Assembly: GCF_018446385.1 (NCBI RefSeq)
Contig: NC_056000.1
Location: forward strand, 76,766,688-76,830,687
DNA from: Zingiber officinale
Lineage: Eukaryota; Streptophyta; Magnoliopsida; Zingiberales; Zingiberaceae
Direction of reading: 5' to 3'
DNA: 64,000 nt
Positions 46,348 to 58,118 of this stretch are shown here, piece by piece. Made by a program: the position numbers and the translations under genes. The number at the start of each line of letters is the position of its first letter. Position 1 is the stretch's first letter. The notes beneath the pieces are model-generated. The model was not told the origin of the DNA. It did not search any database and worked only from the letters and a program-made list of their open reading frames with translations.

Positions 46348-46835
46348 GCTGTCAAAGGGGGTGTAGAGGGTCTCATCATCAGCGCCAATCAGGCGATCCG
46401 TGCCCAAGGTAGCTGGCGTCAGCCATGGACTTAAAAGCAACGATGGCCCTAGGATCATCCTAGAAAATCGTGCAAAGGGGCGTGTCAGAAAAACCTGAGG
46501 CAAGGGACACGAGGTAAAAGAGGGATAAGAAGTTGTCGTGGCTTCGGGAATATGCGATGCTATAGTAGCTCCCCCTCGGACATGTAAGGAGACTCTTGAG
46601 TATCGAGGCTCGCGACTAGTCAAGTAACTAGCTCGCGCGAAACTCGATCGGGAACCCTGGATTATGCTGGTCAAGTAAAGTGACTAATCGGGTAGCTAAA
46701 TAGCTAAACCCAGTCGAGGCATTGAATTGGACAGTCAAGATAGACGCCTGATAAGGTAAAGTGACCTGCCCAGTCGTATGCCTTAACACCTACATAGATG
46801 TTAAGTTGACTAAGCACCTACAAGAGGGATAAACA
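46348..46835. other. Tat spacer upstream of the antisense gene
   Basis: It resembles the spacer after 9090 in the first Tat element only in part. Short degenerate repeats of agtcaagtaactag/gtaaagtgac occur at 46615-46760. It ends where a copia LTR begins. Confidence 0.4.
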
Positions 46836-49411
46836 TGTTAGAATGTATACTAAAAGCCTAGCTTTTGGTATAAATATTTATCTAGAAATAAGAATCACAT
46901 TGGTCAAATGTCTACATTTGTGATAAATGTAGTTGTTCAATTAATTTATATTGTAGATAACATGGTGTGTGGTGTCACACACAGAAGATCATGTTATCAG
47001 TACCTTATAAATTATAAACAGTAGCTCACGATTAAGATGGAAAGGAACAAACCATTGGAAGGTCGTAGTGTAATTAGGTATTAGTTTATCTTAACTATAT
47101 AATTACACTAGTACACTTAGAGTGTATTGAGTAGGATCATTAGAGGTCGTTTCTTTTATACTGACTTTATAAAGGAACAAAGACCTCAGTTATTATGGAA
47201 GTGTGTGCTCTTAATCCCAATATAATAACAAGCATATATATTTGATATTTATTTCTTTAATTTATCAATGGGTGAGATTTAGTTCGATAAATCAATAAGC
47301 CCGATAAGTTGGGAAATGATATCACTTATAGTGTGTGTTGTTGATTATAGAAGAAAACTGTGTCCTAGTAATCTAGGTTGAGAATGTCCCCAAGAGGAGC
47401 TCATAAGGATTGTCATGTTAAACCCTGCAGGTGGACTTAGTCCGACATGACGATGAGGTTGAGTGGTACTACTCTTGGACCTAGATATTAATTAAGTGAG
47501 TTGTTAGTAAATTACTTAATTAGTGGATATTTGTTATCTTAAACACAGGGAGACTAACACACTCATAATAAGAAGGAACCCAAAATGTAATTTGGGATTG
47601 GTGCGGTAGTTCAATAATAGTTCTCTAGTGGAATGAATTATTATTGATAAAATTAAGTTGTGTGTTCGGGGCGAACACGGGATGCTTAATTGTATCGGGA
47701 GACCAAAACCAATTCCTCCTCTCGGTCCCTATCGTAGCCTCTTAATTATAGAGTAATATACCCACCTATACCCACCTTCTTACCCATCCCATAGGGGCCG
47801 GCCAAGCTAGCTTGGAGACCAAGCTAGGGCCGGCCAAAGCTTGGTTCATGGGTGCTTCAAGGTGGCCGGCCCTAGCTTGGGTTCAAGCTTAGTGTGACCG
47901 GCCCAAATTAAAATAAAAGGATTCTTATTTTTTAAAATTTTCTTATGTGGATAACATGATTTAAAAGAGAGTTTAAAATTTTAAATCTTTCCTTTTATAA
48001 GATTCTACAAAAGATTAAGAGAAGAGCTAAATCTCTTTCCTTATTTGTAGATTAAAAGGTTGATTTTAATTTTGGTAAAAACTTTCCTTTTAATCATGTT
48101 CATTATTTAAAAGAAAGTTTAAAAATTTAAAATTCTCTTTTATTAGTTTCTACAAAAGATTAAGAAAAGATTTGATATCTTTCCTTATTTGTAGATTAAA
48201 AGAGATTTTAAATTTTAGAGATAACTTTCTTTTTATCCACATGTTAAAAGAAAGATTTTAATTTATAAATTTCCTTTTTATTAACCAATCATGAAGGGAA
48301 AAATTATTGGAGAAATTTTTATAAATTTCCGAAAGCAAATAAGGAAGTTTTAATTTGTGTTTAAAATTTTATTTGCTTGGAGATTTTATGGTGTGGCCGG
48401 CCATTGTAAATTGAAAAGAAAAATTGTTTTTTAATTAAATAAATTTTCCTTTTCAATGGCAAAAGAATTAAGGAAGTTTTTATTAAATTTTCCTTATTTG
48501 CCAAGACCAAAGATTATAAAAGAGGGGGTAGAGAAGGCTTCATGAAAAACAACCTCTATTATTCTCTCCCTCTTTTCCTTGGTGTTGTGGCCGGCCATCT
48601 TCTCTCCATCTCTTCCTCTTTGTGGTGGCCGAAACCCTCTCTTGCTTGGAGCTCTTGTGGTGGCCGGATACTACTTGGAGAAGAAGAAGAAGAAGGAGAG
48701 AAAGCTTTCATCCCTTGGAGTTTGGTTGGTGTTTTTCTTCATCCTTGGTGAAGCTTTTGATTTGGCCGAACCTAGCAAGGAGGAGAAGAAGGTGCTTTGG
48801 TGGTCGTCATCTTGGAAGATCGTTTCCCACACAATGTCCTAGGTTAGAAGAGGAATACGGTAGAAGATCAAGAGGTTTTTCTAGAAAGTATAACTAGTAT
48901 TTTTCCTTTCCGCATCATACTAGTTATTTTTGGAAATAATACCAAATACAAGAGGCATACGATTTTAGTGTTTCGAATTTGTTTTCGATGTAGTGTTCTT
49001 TTATTTTTGTTTTCCTTGTGATTTGATTGTTCTTTTCGGTTGACCTAAAGTTATTTTAGGAAATTAAATATTAGTTTTTCTTAAAAGGTTTTGTCTAGTC
49101 GGTGGTGGTTGCTCCCATATCCAAGAAGGTCATGTGCCTCGCCACGTCAGTAATGGAAACCAATTTTGGAAATTAATATTTAATGGAATTAATAACCTAG
49201 GTGATTTGGATCGAACGTGTTAAGTTCCGCAGGAGATCCAAGTCAAAACCTAAAAGAACAAATAGATTAAATTTTGGATCAAACGTGTTAAGTTCCGTAG
49301 GCGATCCAAGTTTAATTTAAAAGAACACATGGTAGCTAGGAAAAAGGTTCAAACCTTTGTACAAAATTTTTGTACAGTGGAACCATTAGATTTTTCGAGT
49401 AGCAACCAACA
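46836..49411 (+). repeat. 5' LTR (about 2.6 kb) of the decayed copia element
   Basis: AT-rich, with GGCCGGCC-bearing inverted segments near 47798-47890 and 48400. A leader-like stretch at 48520-48840 carries tggccgaaac motifs. Short plus-strand frames at 48542-48897 overlap in all three phases and are unlikely to be genes. Confidence 0.7.
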
Positions 49412-49666
49412 ATTGGTATCAGAGCTGGGTTTTGCCTCTGTGTATTTGGTATTAGTTTAATTATGCACATGTCATACATAATTTAGGCAGGTTAATAGTA
49501 GGATCTGCTAACTTTGTGGATGCAGGATCCAACTATTATGGATTATAGTTATTATGTGTGTGTGATTGGACCCTTGGACATGTCAAGGGCATTTTATTGT
49601 GTGTGCATGATTGTATTATAAAATACAGCAGGAGCTGTATTTAGTTTTATTAGGATTTTATTTTTT

Positions 49667-49800
49667 GATCTAGTTACATGTACATTCCTTTTATGGAATA
49701 TAGGATCGATGGATGTAAATTTTATTTTATGTTCGATCTAGTTTACATGTACATTCCTTCGAGGAATATAGGATCGAAAAATGTAAAATTCTATTTATGT
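49667..49800. repeat. Direct repeat of about 66 bp, two units
   Basis: Two adjacent copies carry acatgtacattcctt, ggaatataggatcga and atgtaaa. Confidence 0.8.
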
Positions 49801-51119
49801 CGCGGATCGAATCTTGCAAGGCGTGGAACCTTTTGAGAATCAGAGGCACAGCGGAACAAGGAGCAAGATGGATGCGACAACTAGACCCGGTGGCGGTGGC
49901 CAAAGATGGCAGCAGCTAGGGTTGGCGACACACGGAGGACAGCAATAGATAAAAGTCATAATAGTTGAAAATTAGTTTTTCTATTTATTGCTTTTTATGC
50001 TGTGTTGTGTGTGCTTGTTAGTTTGCATGCTAAGTAGGCTAGCATAGTCAAAATTTCTCACTTTAAATAACTAAGTGGGAGAGGGATTTATTTTTAAATA
50101 AATTCCACGGTCTCCATTACTGGTTTATAAGTGATGCAACAAGCTTGCGCGTTGGCTCTGAGTGCCTTCCTCCATATCGGATGAGCTTGTTTGCGGATCA
50201 CTAGCTTAAACTTCCATTTTGGATGACTATAGGAAGTTAATTAAGAGCGTGTGATCTTCCCCATCGGAAGGGGCACAATCTTATTAATGGACTTAGTGTC
50301 AAGTAATGGTATACACTTAGGCACGTCTAATAGTATCCTCCCCATCGGAGTCACTGCTATTATTTGTGTGACCGAAGAAAACCAACTATTAATTTGTCAA
50401 ATAAATATGTTGACAAGATAATAAAATTAAAAACCCCTCTTACAAATGTTTGATTTTGTATACGTCCACACTATCGTGGCATACAAAATTCACGGTGTTT
50501 GAGGTAATTTTATTTGTCATAAAGATTTATTGGCAAGATAATTAATGGGTAAACCCCTCCTCTTACAAGTGTTTAATTTTGTATACGTCCACACTATCGT
50601 GGCATGCAAAATTCACGGTGTTTGAGGTGTTGGTGAATTTAAATAATATTGTTTGAGGAATCAATGTTATTTTAAATTCAAAAGTTTTGACCAAATATTT
50701 TATCAAAGAAAGATCAACTATTAATTTTATTCGTCATAAAGTAAAGTTGACGAGATAATAAAATTAATCGATAAAATCTCTTCTTTGATTTTTGTATACG
50801 TCCACACTATCGTGGCATACAAAATTCATGGGGATTTTAAGGAATTGATCTTGACCAAATATTTTTGTGATTCTTAGGATTTAAAATGTTTGTCAATTCC
50901 CTAGTTGTTATACTATAGAAAAGACTTAGTAGTCCCAATTGTAATGATTGGAAATAGGACTTGGACATTAAGGTAGTCTGTCTTCTTAGAATTAAGAACA
51001 ATATAGGTATATTTAATTCATTAGTTGAAACATGTTTAGTGGTGTTATCTTCTAGAACCTGGAGTATAGATACAGATGTCATTAATCATGTCCGTAATTA
51101 ATTGCAGGGTTCCAGGAAA
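49801..51119. other. Internal non-coding region of the decayed copia element
   Basis: Gag would be expected here but is not recognisable. Three copies of a hairpin block with gtccacactatcgtgg lie at about 50454-50504, 50577-50627 and 50789-50830. Flanking sequence is partly repeated with a 120-bp step between the first two. Confidence 0.6.
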
Positions 51120-52666
51120 CCCGACAACTAAATGAAAATAAAAACACCGTCCACATGGGCACTGCTATAAAAATGGCAGCTGTTGCAGTGGGAGATGTTT
51201 ATCCTTTGATAAGAATAAAATATGGATTTTAAGTAATTGTCTTTACGTACCAAGTTTAGAAAGAAATAGTTTTCAGTTTCTAAACTATTCAAAGAACTTG
51301 ATATTCTGCCTCTTTTAATAACAAAGTTGTTATTAAGAAAAAGAGGGAAGTTATCTATTCTGGTACGTTGGTTAGCAATTTACAAATCCAATAACTCCCA
51401 CGATGCAACAAATGGAAATTAGTAACACATCTTCTAACTTTAAGAGAAAGCAACCTTCAGAAATGAACCAATTATATCTTTGGCATCTAAGGCTAGGTTA
51501 TATTAACTTGAGTAGGATTCATTGGTAGCTGATGAACTTTTGGGTTCATTGGTAGTGGAAATCTTTCCAACCTGTGAGTCTTACTTGGAAGGAAAAATAA
51601 CCAAGAAGCTTTTAAGTCTAAGGGGTATGGAGCCAAAGATATGTTGGAATTGTTTCATTCTGATTTGTGTGATCCTATGACTATCCAGACAAGAGGTAGT
51701 ATCAAATATTTCATCTATTTTATAGACAACTATTCAAGATACAAATACATTTACTTAATGTGCCGCAAGACTGAGTGCTTTGATTAGTTCAAAGAGTACA
51801 AGGTTGATGTGGAGAAACGTTAAAGTAAAAGTATCAAGACACTACGGTGAGATCGTAGTGGCAAGTACCTCTTGGGAAAATTTAGGAGTCACTTATCAAA
51901 AGTAGGGATTTAATCCCAACTAACTGCACCTGGTACACCCATACAGAATGGTGTAGAAAAAGGAAGGTATAGGACTCTTATGGAAATAAGTAGATTGATG
52001 ATGAGTTATTTGGAAAATTACCAAATTCATTTTAACGATATACTCTGGAAACGGAAGTGAACATAGTACCCTCCAAAGTCAGAACTCTTTACTCATATAA
52101 AATTGCTAAATAGGCATAAGCCTATTTTGAAGCATATTCGGATTCGGGTAGTCCAGCACATATGCTGAAGAGAGACAATGATAAGTTGGACAGGAATTCA
52201 CTTGTTTGTAAGTTAGCCTAGAGAAATGAAAGTATGTTTATAGTCTTAAAAATCAAAAGGTCATTGTTAGCATCAATGACCGATTTTTAGAAAAGGACTA
52301 TGTAATAAACCACGTGCCCATAAGTAAATTTGTTCTTAAGGAAATAATAAAGGACATGTCTAACCTAGTACCAACTGTACAAGATGAAATATCACAAGAA
52401 ACAGCAACACGTATCACAAATGATACACAATTGCAGAAAGTGCCTTGTCGTAGTGGGAGTGTTGTTAGGCAACCTAAAAAGATTCATGTTTTGGGAGAGT
52501 TTTTGGACTCGACCCCTGGAGGACATGAACCTGATCTCCGGACATATGACCAAGCACTCCAAGATAAAGATGCAACATCTTGGCAAAGAGTAATGAATAA
52601 CAGAATTAGAATATATGTATTCTAATAAAATCTGGAAGCTTGTAGAACCACCAAATGGTGTAAAAG
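51120..52666 (+). pseudogene. Copia pol remnant (protease, integrase, RT start)
   Basis: Fragments in shifting frames show protease-like sequence (about 51120-51400), the pre-integrase LWHLRLG near 51480, the integrase DNYSRY near 51727 and PGTPIQNG near 51930. The start of RT is at 52490-52666, up to KIWKLVEPPNGVK. Many stops and frameshifts make it non-functional. It is cut by the chromovirus LTR at 52667. Confidence 0.82.
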
Positions 52667-52791
52667 TGTAACGCCCGAAAATTCTCAAAATTATTTTAGA
52701 AATATTCTATGATTTTTATGGAATTTTAGAATACTTTTATGGAATTTTTAGAGCAGCGGAAGTAGAAAAAACAAATAGAACCGTAAAATAG

Positions 52792-52873
52792 CCTACGCGG
52801 GAATTGAACCCGAGACCTATTGGGTCCTATGACTTATGGTGGACCATGGTAACCAAGTGAACCCAGCAGGGCC
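52792..52873 (-). other. tRNA-like block in the chromovirus LTR
   Basis: On the minus strand GGTTCAATTCC (52800-52810) matches the pol III B box, inside a T-arm-like stem CGGG/CCCG with a seven-base loop TTCAATT. An A-box-like TGGGTTCACTTGG lies upstream (about 52853-52865). The anticodon arm does not fold well, so this is a relic or mimic rather than a tRNA gene. The 3' LTR copy is at 59931-60012. Confidence 0.4.
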
Positions 52874-52934
52874 GTGCTGAAAAAAAAGGGGAACAATTTT
52901 ATTTAAGTTAGAGTTGGGGGAAATAATTCCATAA

Positions 52935-52942
52935 TATAAATA
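52935..52942 (+). promoter_or_regulatory. TATA box of the chromovirus LTR
   Basis: TATAAATA followed by AGGGAGG and a pyrimidine-rich leader; repeated at 60074-60081 in the 3' LTR. Confidence 0.75.
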
Positions 52943-54360
52943 GGGAGGAATTAAGTGAAGAGTTATTTTTCTTAACGTAACCCTCCTCCTAAAACCCTCA
53001 CCCGCCGACCCCTTCTCCTCCTCTTTCTCTCGGCGCACCCAAGCAAAGGCTAGGGTTCCGTCCCCTAGGCTACCAGGAGTTCTTTCCAGCGACGACTCCG
53101 GCACAAGGACGTTCCCCTCCGCGAGAAGAGCACGTAGACGCAGGAGGATCGTCGAGGAGATCGTTCTTCCGGGGAAAACTAGCAATTAGAATCGTAAGAA
53201 ACTTCGAGCAGGAGGTAAGAACCCCCCTCACCTGCAGTATAAGTAGCTATTCGTATGATTTTTATGCATTAGTTTAGTCGTATGCAAATTTTGGCACATA
53301 GGGTGTGCATTAGCATACACCAAGTGCTTGATAGAATGTTTAGCACAGTCAAATGCAAATTAGGAATTTTTATTAGCTAGGATAAATGCGATAGAAGCAT
53401 TTACACAGCCTATTTAGTCTTGCTATAGCTCTTATGGGACTAGATGTCCAATGGGTGGGCTCCCATAGTTGCCTCTAGGTTCAGACTGCCTAGTTCTGGG
53501 TTTAGATAACCTAGTAAAAGAGCAAGACAAGAAATAATTAGCTATGTTAGTATTTTACTTTCTCAGTGGCACTGTACTGGATTAGATATCCATTGGGTTG
53601 GGCTCCCATAGTCGTCCCTAGGTTTAGATAACCTAGTAAACCCTACTAAATTCGGGACTTGCAAACCCGGGTTTCGTTAGGGATGCGCGCATAGCAAGTA
53701 CAGTTGTCGGGTCCATCAGCACATGATTATGTATTTTAATCTATTATGATAATTAGTTTTCAAAACTCACAAATCAGTTGTGTATACAGTTTAAATTCAG
53801 TTCTAGCTTAGTTTGATTTTAGCTCAGTTCATATTTCAGTTTAGCTTTCATTATTGAAACATGTGATTATGCCATGACTAGCTTTTGATTTCCATGTATT
53901 GTATGACACCATGCCATGCTTTCACCTGTTCAGTATGTATTTCAACCAGCATGTTTTCAAATCATAAATTGCATCGTATGCATGTTTTAGTGAGGTAGAT
54001 GGTTTCTTACTAAGCTCTCAAGCTTTTAGATACTTTTTTTCCTTATACTGTAGATAAAGGTAAAGGAAAAATGGATTAGCGGAGGCTGAAAGTCAATGCA
54101 AGGATGAAGATGTGTGTGAGCTGGAGTTTGGAATAAAGATCCTAGGGATTTTAGCAAGTTTAACAATTAGAACTTTGTCATTTTTAGTTTTTGCAGTTCA
54201 GTTGCTTAAATGTTAAGAATTAGTTAATCATGCACCCTATCATGCTTAAAATACTATTTATGTGATGTTAGAATGTTTTGCATTTAGTTTAGAATTGATA
54301 TGAGTAATTTTGGCACGAACAAGTGCTGAAATAAGAGCTTAGCTGCAAAATCAGAAACCC

Positions 54361-54680
54361 CAATCGATCGGTGGATCGATTGGGGGTCCTCAATCGATCA
54401 ATGGATCGATTGGCAGCTTGTTCCGCGAACAGACTGCGTCTGGATCGATCAGCCGATCGATCTAGCCAAATTTCATCGCGGACAGAGAGCTTCGGAATCG
54501 ATCACTGGATCGATTGGTTAGCCTGGATTGATCAGCCGATCGATCCAGGATATTGCCCGAGCACAGTAGCGTGCTGGATCGATCATTGGATCGATCCAAC
54601 CCACGTCCCGGATACAGTAGCCTGCCGAATCGATCACCGGATTGATTCGACCAGTCCAATCGATCTGTGGATCGATTGGG
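54361..54680. repeat. Array of eight ATCGATC palindromic hairpins in the LTR
   Basis: Each unit is a palindrome such as CAATCGATC, four bases, then GATCGATTG, with unrelated spacers of about 10-30 bp. The first six also lie at 61500-61740 in the 3' LTR. A 105-codon frame across the array is rich in Ile-Asp and Asp-Arg because of the repeats and is not a gene. Confidence 0.93.
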
Positions 54681-55133
54681 AGGCCTGATAATAGCCAGAA
54701 ATTCTCAGCCTAGTTCCTTGACCATAGGGGAATGTAAAACATGTCATGAATAGTTTAGATTACATCCCTTAGCACATGTAGAATCAAGAAATGATAATAA
54801 TTTAGCAAAGTTTTAATTAGTACAGCTTCCGCATCTAGATTTAGTGATGGTCAGGGAATAGTTAGCACAGCATAATGTAACGATCGTCCTTACAACTTAG
54901 TTAGTAGAAGGCGGGTCGTTACAGAGTGGTATCAGAGCAGTTTCCATACTTCCTACACACACATCAGCATTGAACCTGCAGCTTCCAAGTAAGAACATCT
55001 CTCACATTCTTATGTTTTTGTTTTCATGTTTAGATATAATTAAAGCATGCTTGTTATGATAGTAGTTAACATGATGACAATAGCTACTCCATTATGATTG
55101 TGTTAGTCATGTATGTCCTTTGTTCCTTTAGAA

Positions 55134-56400
55134 ATGGCACGAGGACGCCCAGCTAGAAGGGCACCAGCTACTGAGCCCCAGCACGAGGCAGGCAGTTCAG
55201 TGCCTACCCCAAACCTTACAGCATTAGTGGCTCAGTTACAGCAGCAGCTGGCCGAACAGCAACAGGAAATAGCCACCTTAAAGGCTAATCAGCAGAATAC
55301 TCCCACAGTCACCCCGGAACCAAACTTAGCGACACCAGTAGTCTTAGAGGTTCCACCAGTCCAGCCTACAGTACCAGTAGCCCCAGCAGCAGGAACACAG
55401 AGGGAAGCCTATCTGATCCAGTGGTAGAGAGTTAAGCCAGAGAATTTCTCAGGCACCAGCGAACCATGGGATGCTCAAGCCTGGTTCAAAACACTGGAAA
55501 GTACGATGGAGCTTCTGGACTAGCCAGAGTATGAAAAGGTGAAGTGCGCCTCCTTCTGCTTGACAGGAGATGCACGCATGTGGTGGGAGAGAATTAGAGC
55601 GAAGCGCCCAGTAAACCAGATGACATGGGCTGACTTTGAGAAAGAATTCTTCGAGGAGTTCTTTCACATGCGGGTCACAAACCGCCACTACGACGAGTTC
55701 ACTGAGTTTCGCCAAGGCAACCTTTCAGTGGAGGAAGCCGTGAAGAAATTCAACAGATTGGCTCGTCTATGCCCTGAACTAGTCAGTACAGAAAAAGAAC
55801 GAGTCCGGTTGATGCTCAAGATGCTGAGGCCGAAAATAGCAGTGAACGTGGCTGGCGGCGTTCACAGGCCACAAACCACCGAAGAACTAGTCAGCAGTGC
55901 TCTGACCACCGAGCACTACCAGAATAGTATAAAGCAGCAGAAGCAAGTCCTCTCAGAATCCAAAGGTCAAGGAGGCTCAGGTACTCAGAAACAGCAGGGT
56001 CACAGCTCCCATGGCTCTAACTGGAAAGGGAACTCCAGCAACAAGCGCAAACTAGGGAGTTACCCAAAAGGAGGACCAGCTAGTAAACAACCCAGCTATC
56101 CAAAATGTGCTACTTGTGGGAAATTCCATCCTGGAGTTTGTCGTAAGGGCACACAAGGATGCTTTGAATGCGGACAGGAAGGGCATATGGCCAAGCAGTG
56201 TCCGAACAAGACCAGCTTTCCTCCACCACAGCCGATCCAGTACGAAGCCAAGCCAGCACAGTTGCATCAGATACAGGCCGCCTTAGATGGTCCACACATC
56301 AGCCAGGGCAGACTAGAAGCCCCTCCAGCTATGACGAATGCACGGATCTACTCACTGACCAGAGAGGACGTAGCAAATGCCTCGACAGTTGTTACAGGTC
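55134..56400 (+). pseudogene. Gag of the chromovirus (two stops)
   Basis: ATG 55134 starts MARGRPARR. A Gln-rich coiled coil (AQLQQQLAEQQQEIATLK) is followed by the retrotransposon Gag core ([32 protein letters not shown]). The CCHC knuckle is [14 protein letters not shown] (56160-56201), preceded by a second Cys-rich [15 protein letters not shown] at 55425-55427 and 55521-55523 interrupt an otherwise single frame that continues into protease. Confidence 0.92.
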
Positions 56401-58118
56401 AGATTAGTATTTTACAGCAAAGTACGACTATCTTATTCGATACTGGGGCAACCCATTCTTATATATCCAGGGCATTTGCTGAGAAGTTAGCAATACCTCC
56501 CGAGGTACTCAGTAGTCAGCTTCTAACGACATTACCTTCAGGAGAAATTATGGCATCCACGCACTGGCTCAGAGCAGTGCCAGTCATTATAGCAGACAGA
56601 GAACTCTTTTGTGATCTGATAGTGCTAAATATGACTGACTATGATGTTATCTTTGGGATGGACTTCCTGATCAGATACGGTGCTTCCATAGAGTGCCATA
56701 AACAGAAAGTCATATTCCAACCTAAAGTAGAAGTGCAGTTTGAGTACATCGGAAAACCAAAGAGAAAGCCCAAGAAATTTCTCTCAGCTATGAAGGCACA
56801 GAGATTAATGGATTCAAGATGTACCAGATTTTTAGCACATGTAGTCAGTACATGTCAGGGCAAGGACCAACAGCTAGCAGAGGCCCGAGTCATATGCGAC
56901 TACCCAGCAGTCTTCCCTGAAGAGTTACCAGGCTTAGCACCAGACAGGGAGATTGAATTTGAGATAGAGCTCATTCCCGGTACAAATCCTATTTCCAAAG
57001 CGTCGTACCGCATGGCTCCAGCAGAACTGAAGGAACTTCATGAGCAACTACAGGAGCTGCTTGACAAAGGCTTCATACACCCTAGTCACTCACCATGGGG
57101 AGCGCCTGTATTGTTCGTGAAAAAGAAGGACGGGAGCATGCGCCTGTGTATAGATTACCGTGCACTGAATCAAGTTACGATCAAGAACAGGTATCCTCTT
57201 CCCAGAATAGATGATCTGTTCGATCAACTAAAGGGAACAGCAGTGTTCTCTAAGATAGACCTCAGATCAGGTTATCATCAGGTGAAGGTCAAAGAAGGGG
57301 GCATACCCAAGATAGCATTCAGAACCAGATACGGACATTACGAATTCGTAGTCATGCCCTTTGGCGTGACAAATGCTCCAGCTACTTTCATGGACCTCAT
57401 GAACAGGGTATTCAGAGAATACCTGGATAAGTTTGTTATCGTATTCATCGATGACATCCTTATCTATTCAGGAACTCGGGAAGAACACGCAGAGCACCTG
57501 CGAATAGTACTGCAGACCCTCTAGCAGAATCGGTTGTACGCCAAGTTCACAAAATGTGAATTTTGGTTAGATCAGGTGTCCTTCCTGGGTCACATCATCT
57601 CAAAGGATGGTATCATGGTAGACCCCAGTAAGGTAGAAGCTGTGAGTAATTGGAAAAGACCCAAGAACGCCAGCGAGATCAGAAGCTTTTTGGGACTAGC
57701 AGGTTATTACAGGAAGTTTATAGAGGATTTCTCCAGAATAGCTTCCCCACTGACAACTCTTACCAGAAAGAACAGAAAGTTTCAGTGGACAGAGGACTGC
57801 GAGAACAGTTTCAGCGAGCTGAAAAGGAGATTGACCAGCGCACCTATTCTGACTCTACCAGAAAACACAAACAGCTTTGATATATATAGTGATGCCTCTA
57901 AATTGGGACTAGGAGCAGTGCTGATGCAAAATGGCAAGGTGATCGCCTACGCCTCCAGACAACTCAAGGAATATGAGAAGAATTACCCTACTCATGACCT
58001 TGAGCTTACAGCAGTAGTGTTCGCTCTCAAAATTTGGAGACATTACTTGTATGGAGCTCAGTGTAGAGTGTATACAGATCATCAGAGTCTGAAGTACTTC
58101 TCACTCAGAAGGATCTGA
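56401..58118 (+). pseudogene. Protease, RT and RNase H of the chromovirus
   Basis: Protease has [10 protein letters not shown] (Asp codon 56439-56441). RT has LCIDYRALN, the YHQVKVK block, [12 protein letters not shown] and the catalytic FIDD at 57444-57455. RNase H has [12 protein letters not shown] and [13 protein letters not shown] 57522-57524 interrupts it. At about 58101 one base is missing relative to the usual [13 protein letters not shown] reading, which changes the frame for the rest of pol. Confidence 0.93.

Larger units (their letters stand above)
18021..46835 (+). mobile_element. Second Tat-lineage gypsy element, heavily interrupted
   Basis: It starts TGATATGGTGC, like the 3' LTR of the first Tat element, and lies inside the acyltransferase coding region (left duplication candidate cccat, 18016-18020). 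Its own sequence is 18021-20838, 23837-27712, 31690-33440 and 45669-46835. The inserts carry their own target-site duplications. Gag, protease, RT, RNase H, integrase and antisense gene are all recognisable but decayed. The 3' end is not seen because another element begins at 46836. Confidence 0.85.
46836..52666 (+). mobile_element. Decayed Ty1/copia element with a long LTR, 3' part outside
   Basis: The LTR starts TGTTAGAATG (left duplication candidate aaaca, 46831-46835) and ends ccaaca at 49411. A primer-binding site for initiator tRNA-Met begins at 49414 (TGGTATCAGAGC). Protease, integrase and RT-start remnants follow at about 51120-52666, where the chromovirus is inserted. No Gag is recognisable. 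The 3' LTR is not in view, so the LTR call rests on its ends and the primer-binding site. Confidence 0.78.
52667..54923 (+). repeat. 5' LTR of the chromovirus
   Basis: It is 2257 bp from TGTAACGCCC to GTCGTTACA. In order it carries a tRNA-like block (minus strand), TATAAATA (52935-52942), a C/T-rich leader, a splice-donor-like AG|GTAAGA (53215), an acceptor-like CTGTAG|ATAAAGG (ending 54053) and an array of ATCGATC palindromes (54361-54680). Confidence 0.94.

Noticed and set aside
48542-48897. Three overlapping plus-strand frames of 69-91 codons
   Set aside because: All three phases are open over the same bases within a retrotransposon LTR, with no family signature.
52792-52873. A functional tRNA gene in the LTR
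   Set aside because: The T arm and B box are good, but the acceptor stem and anticodon arm do not pair properly, so only a tRNA-like relic is claimed.
54371-54688. A 105-codon frame rich in Ile-Asp and Asp-Arg
   Set aside because: It reads through the ATCGATC hairpin array within an LTR.
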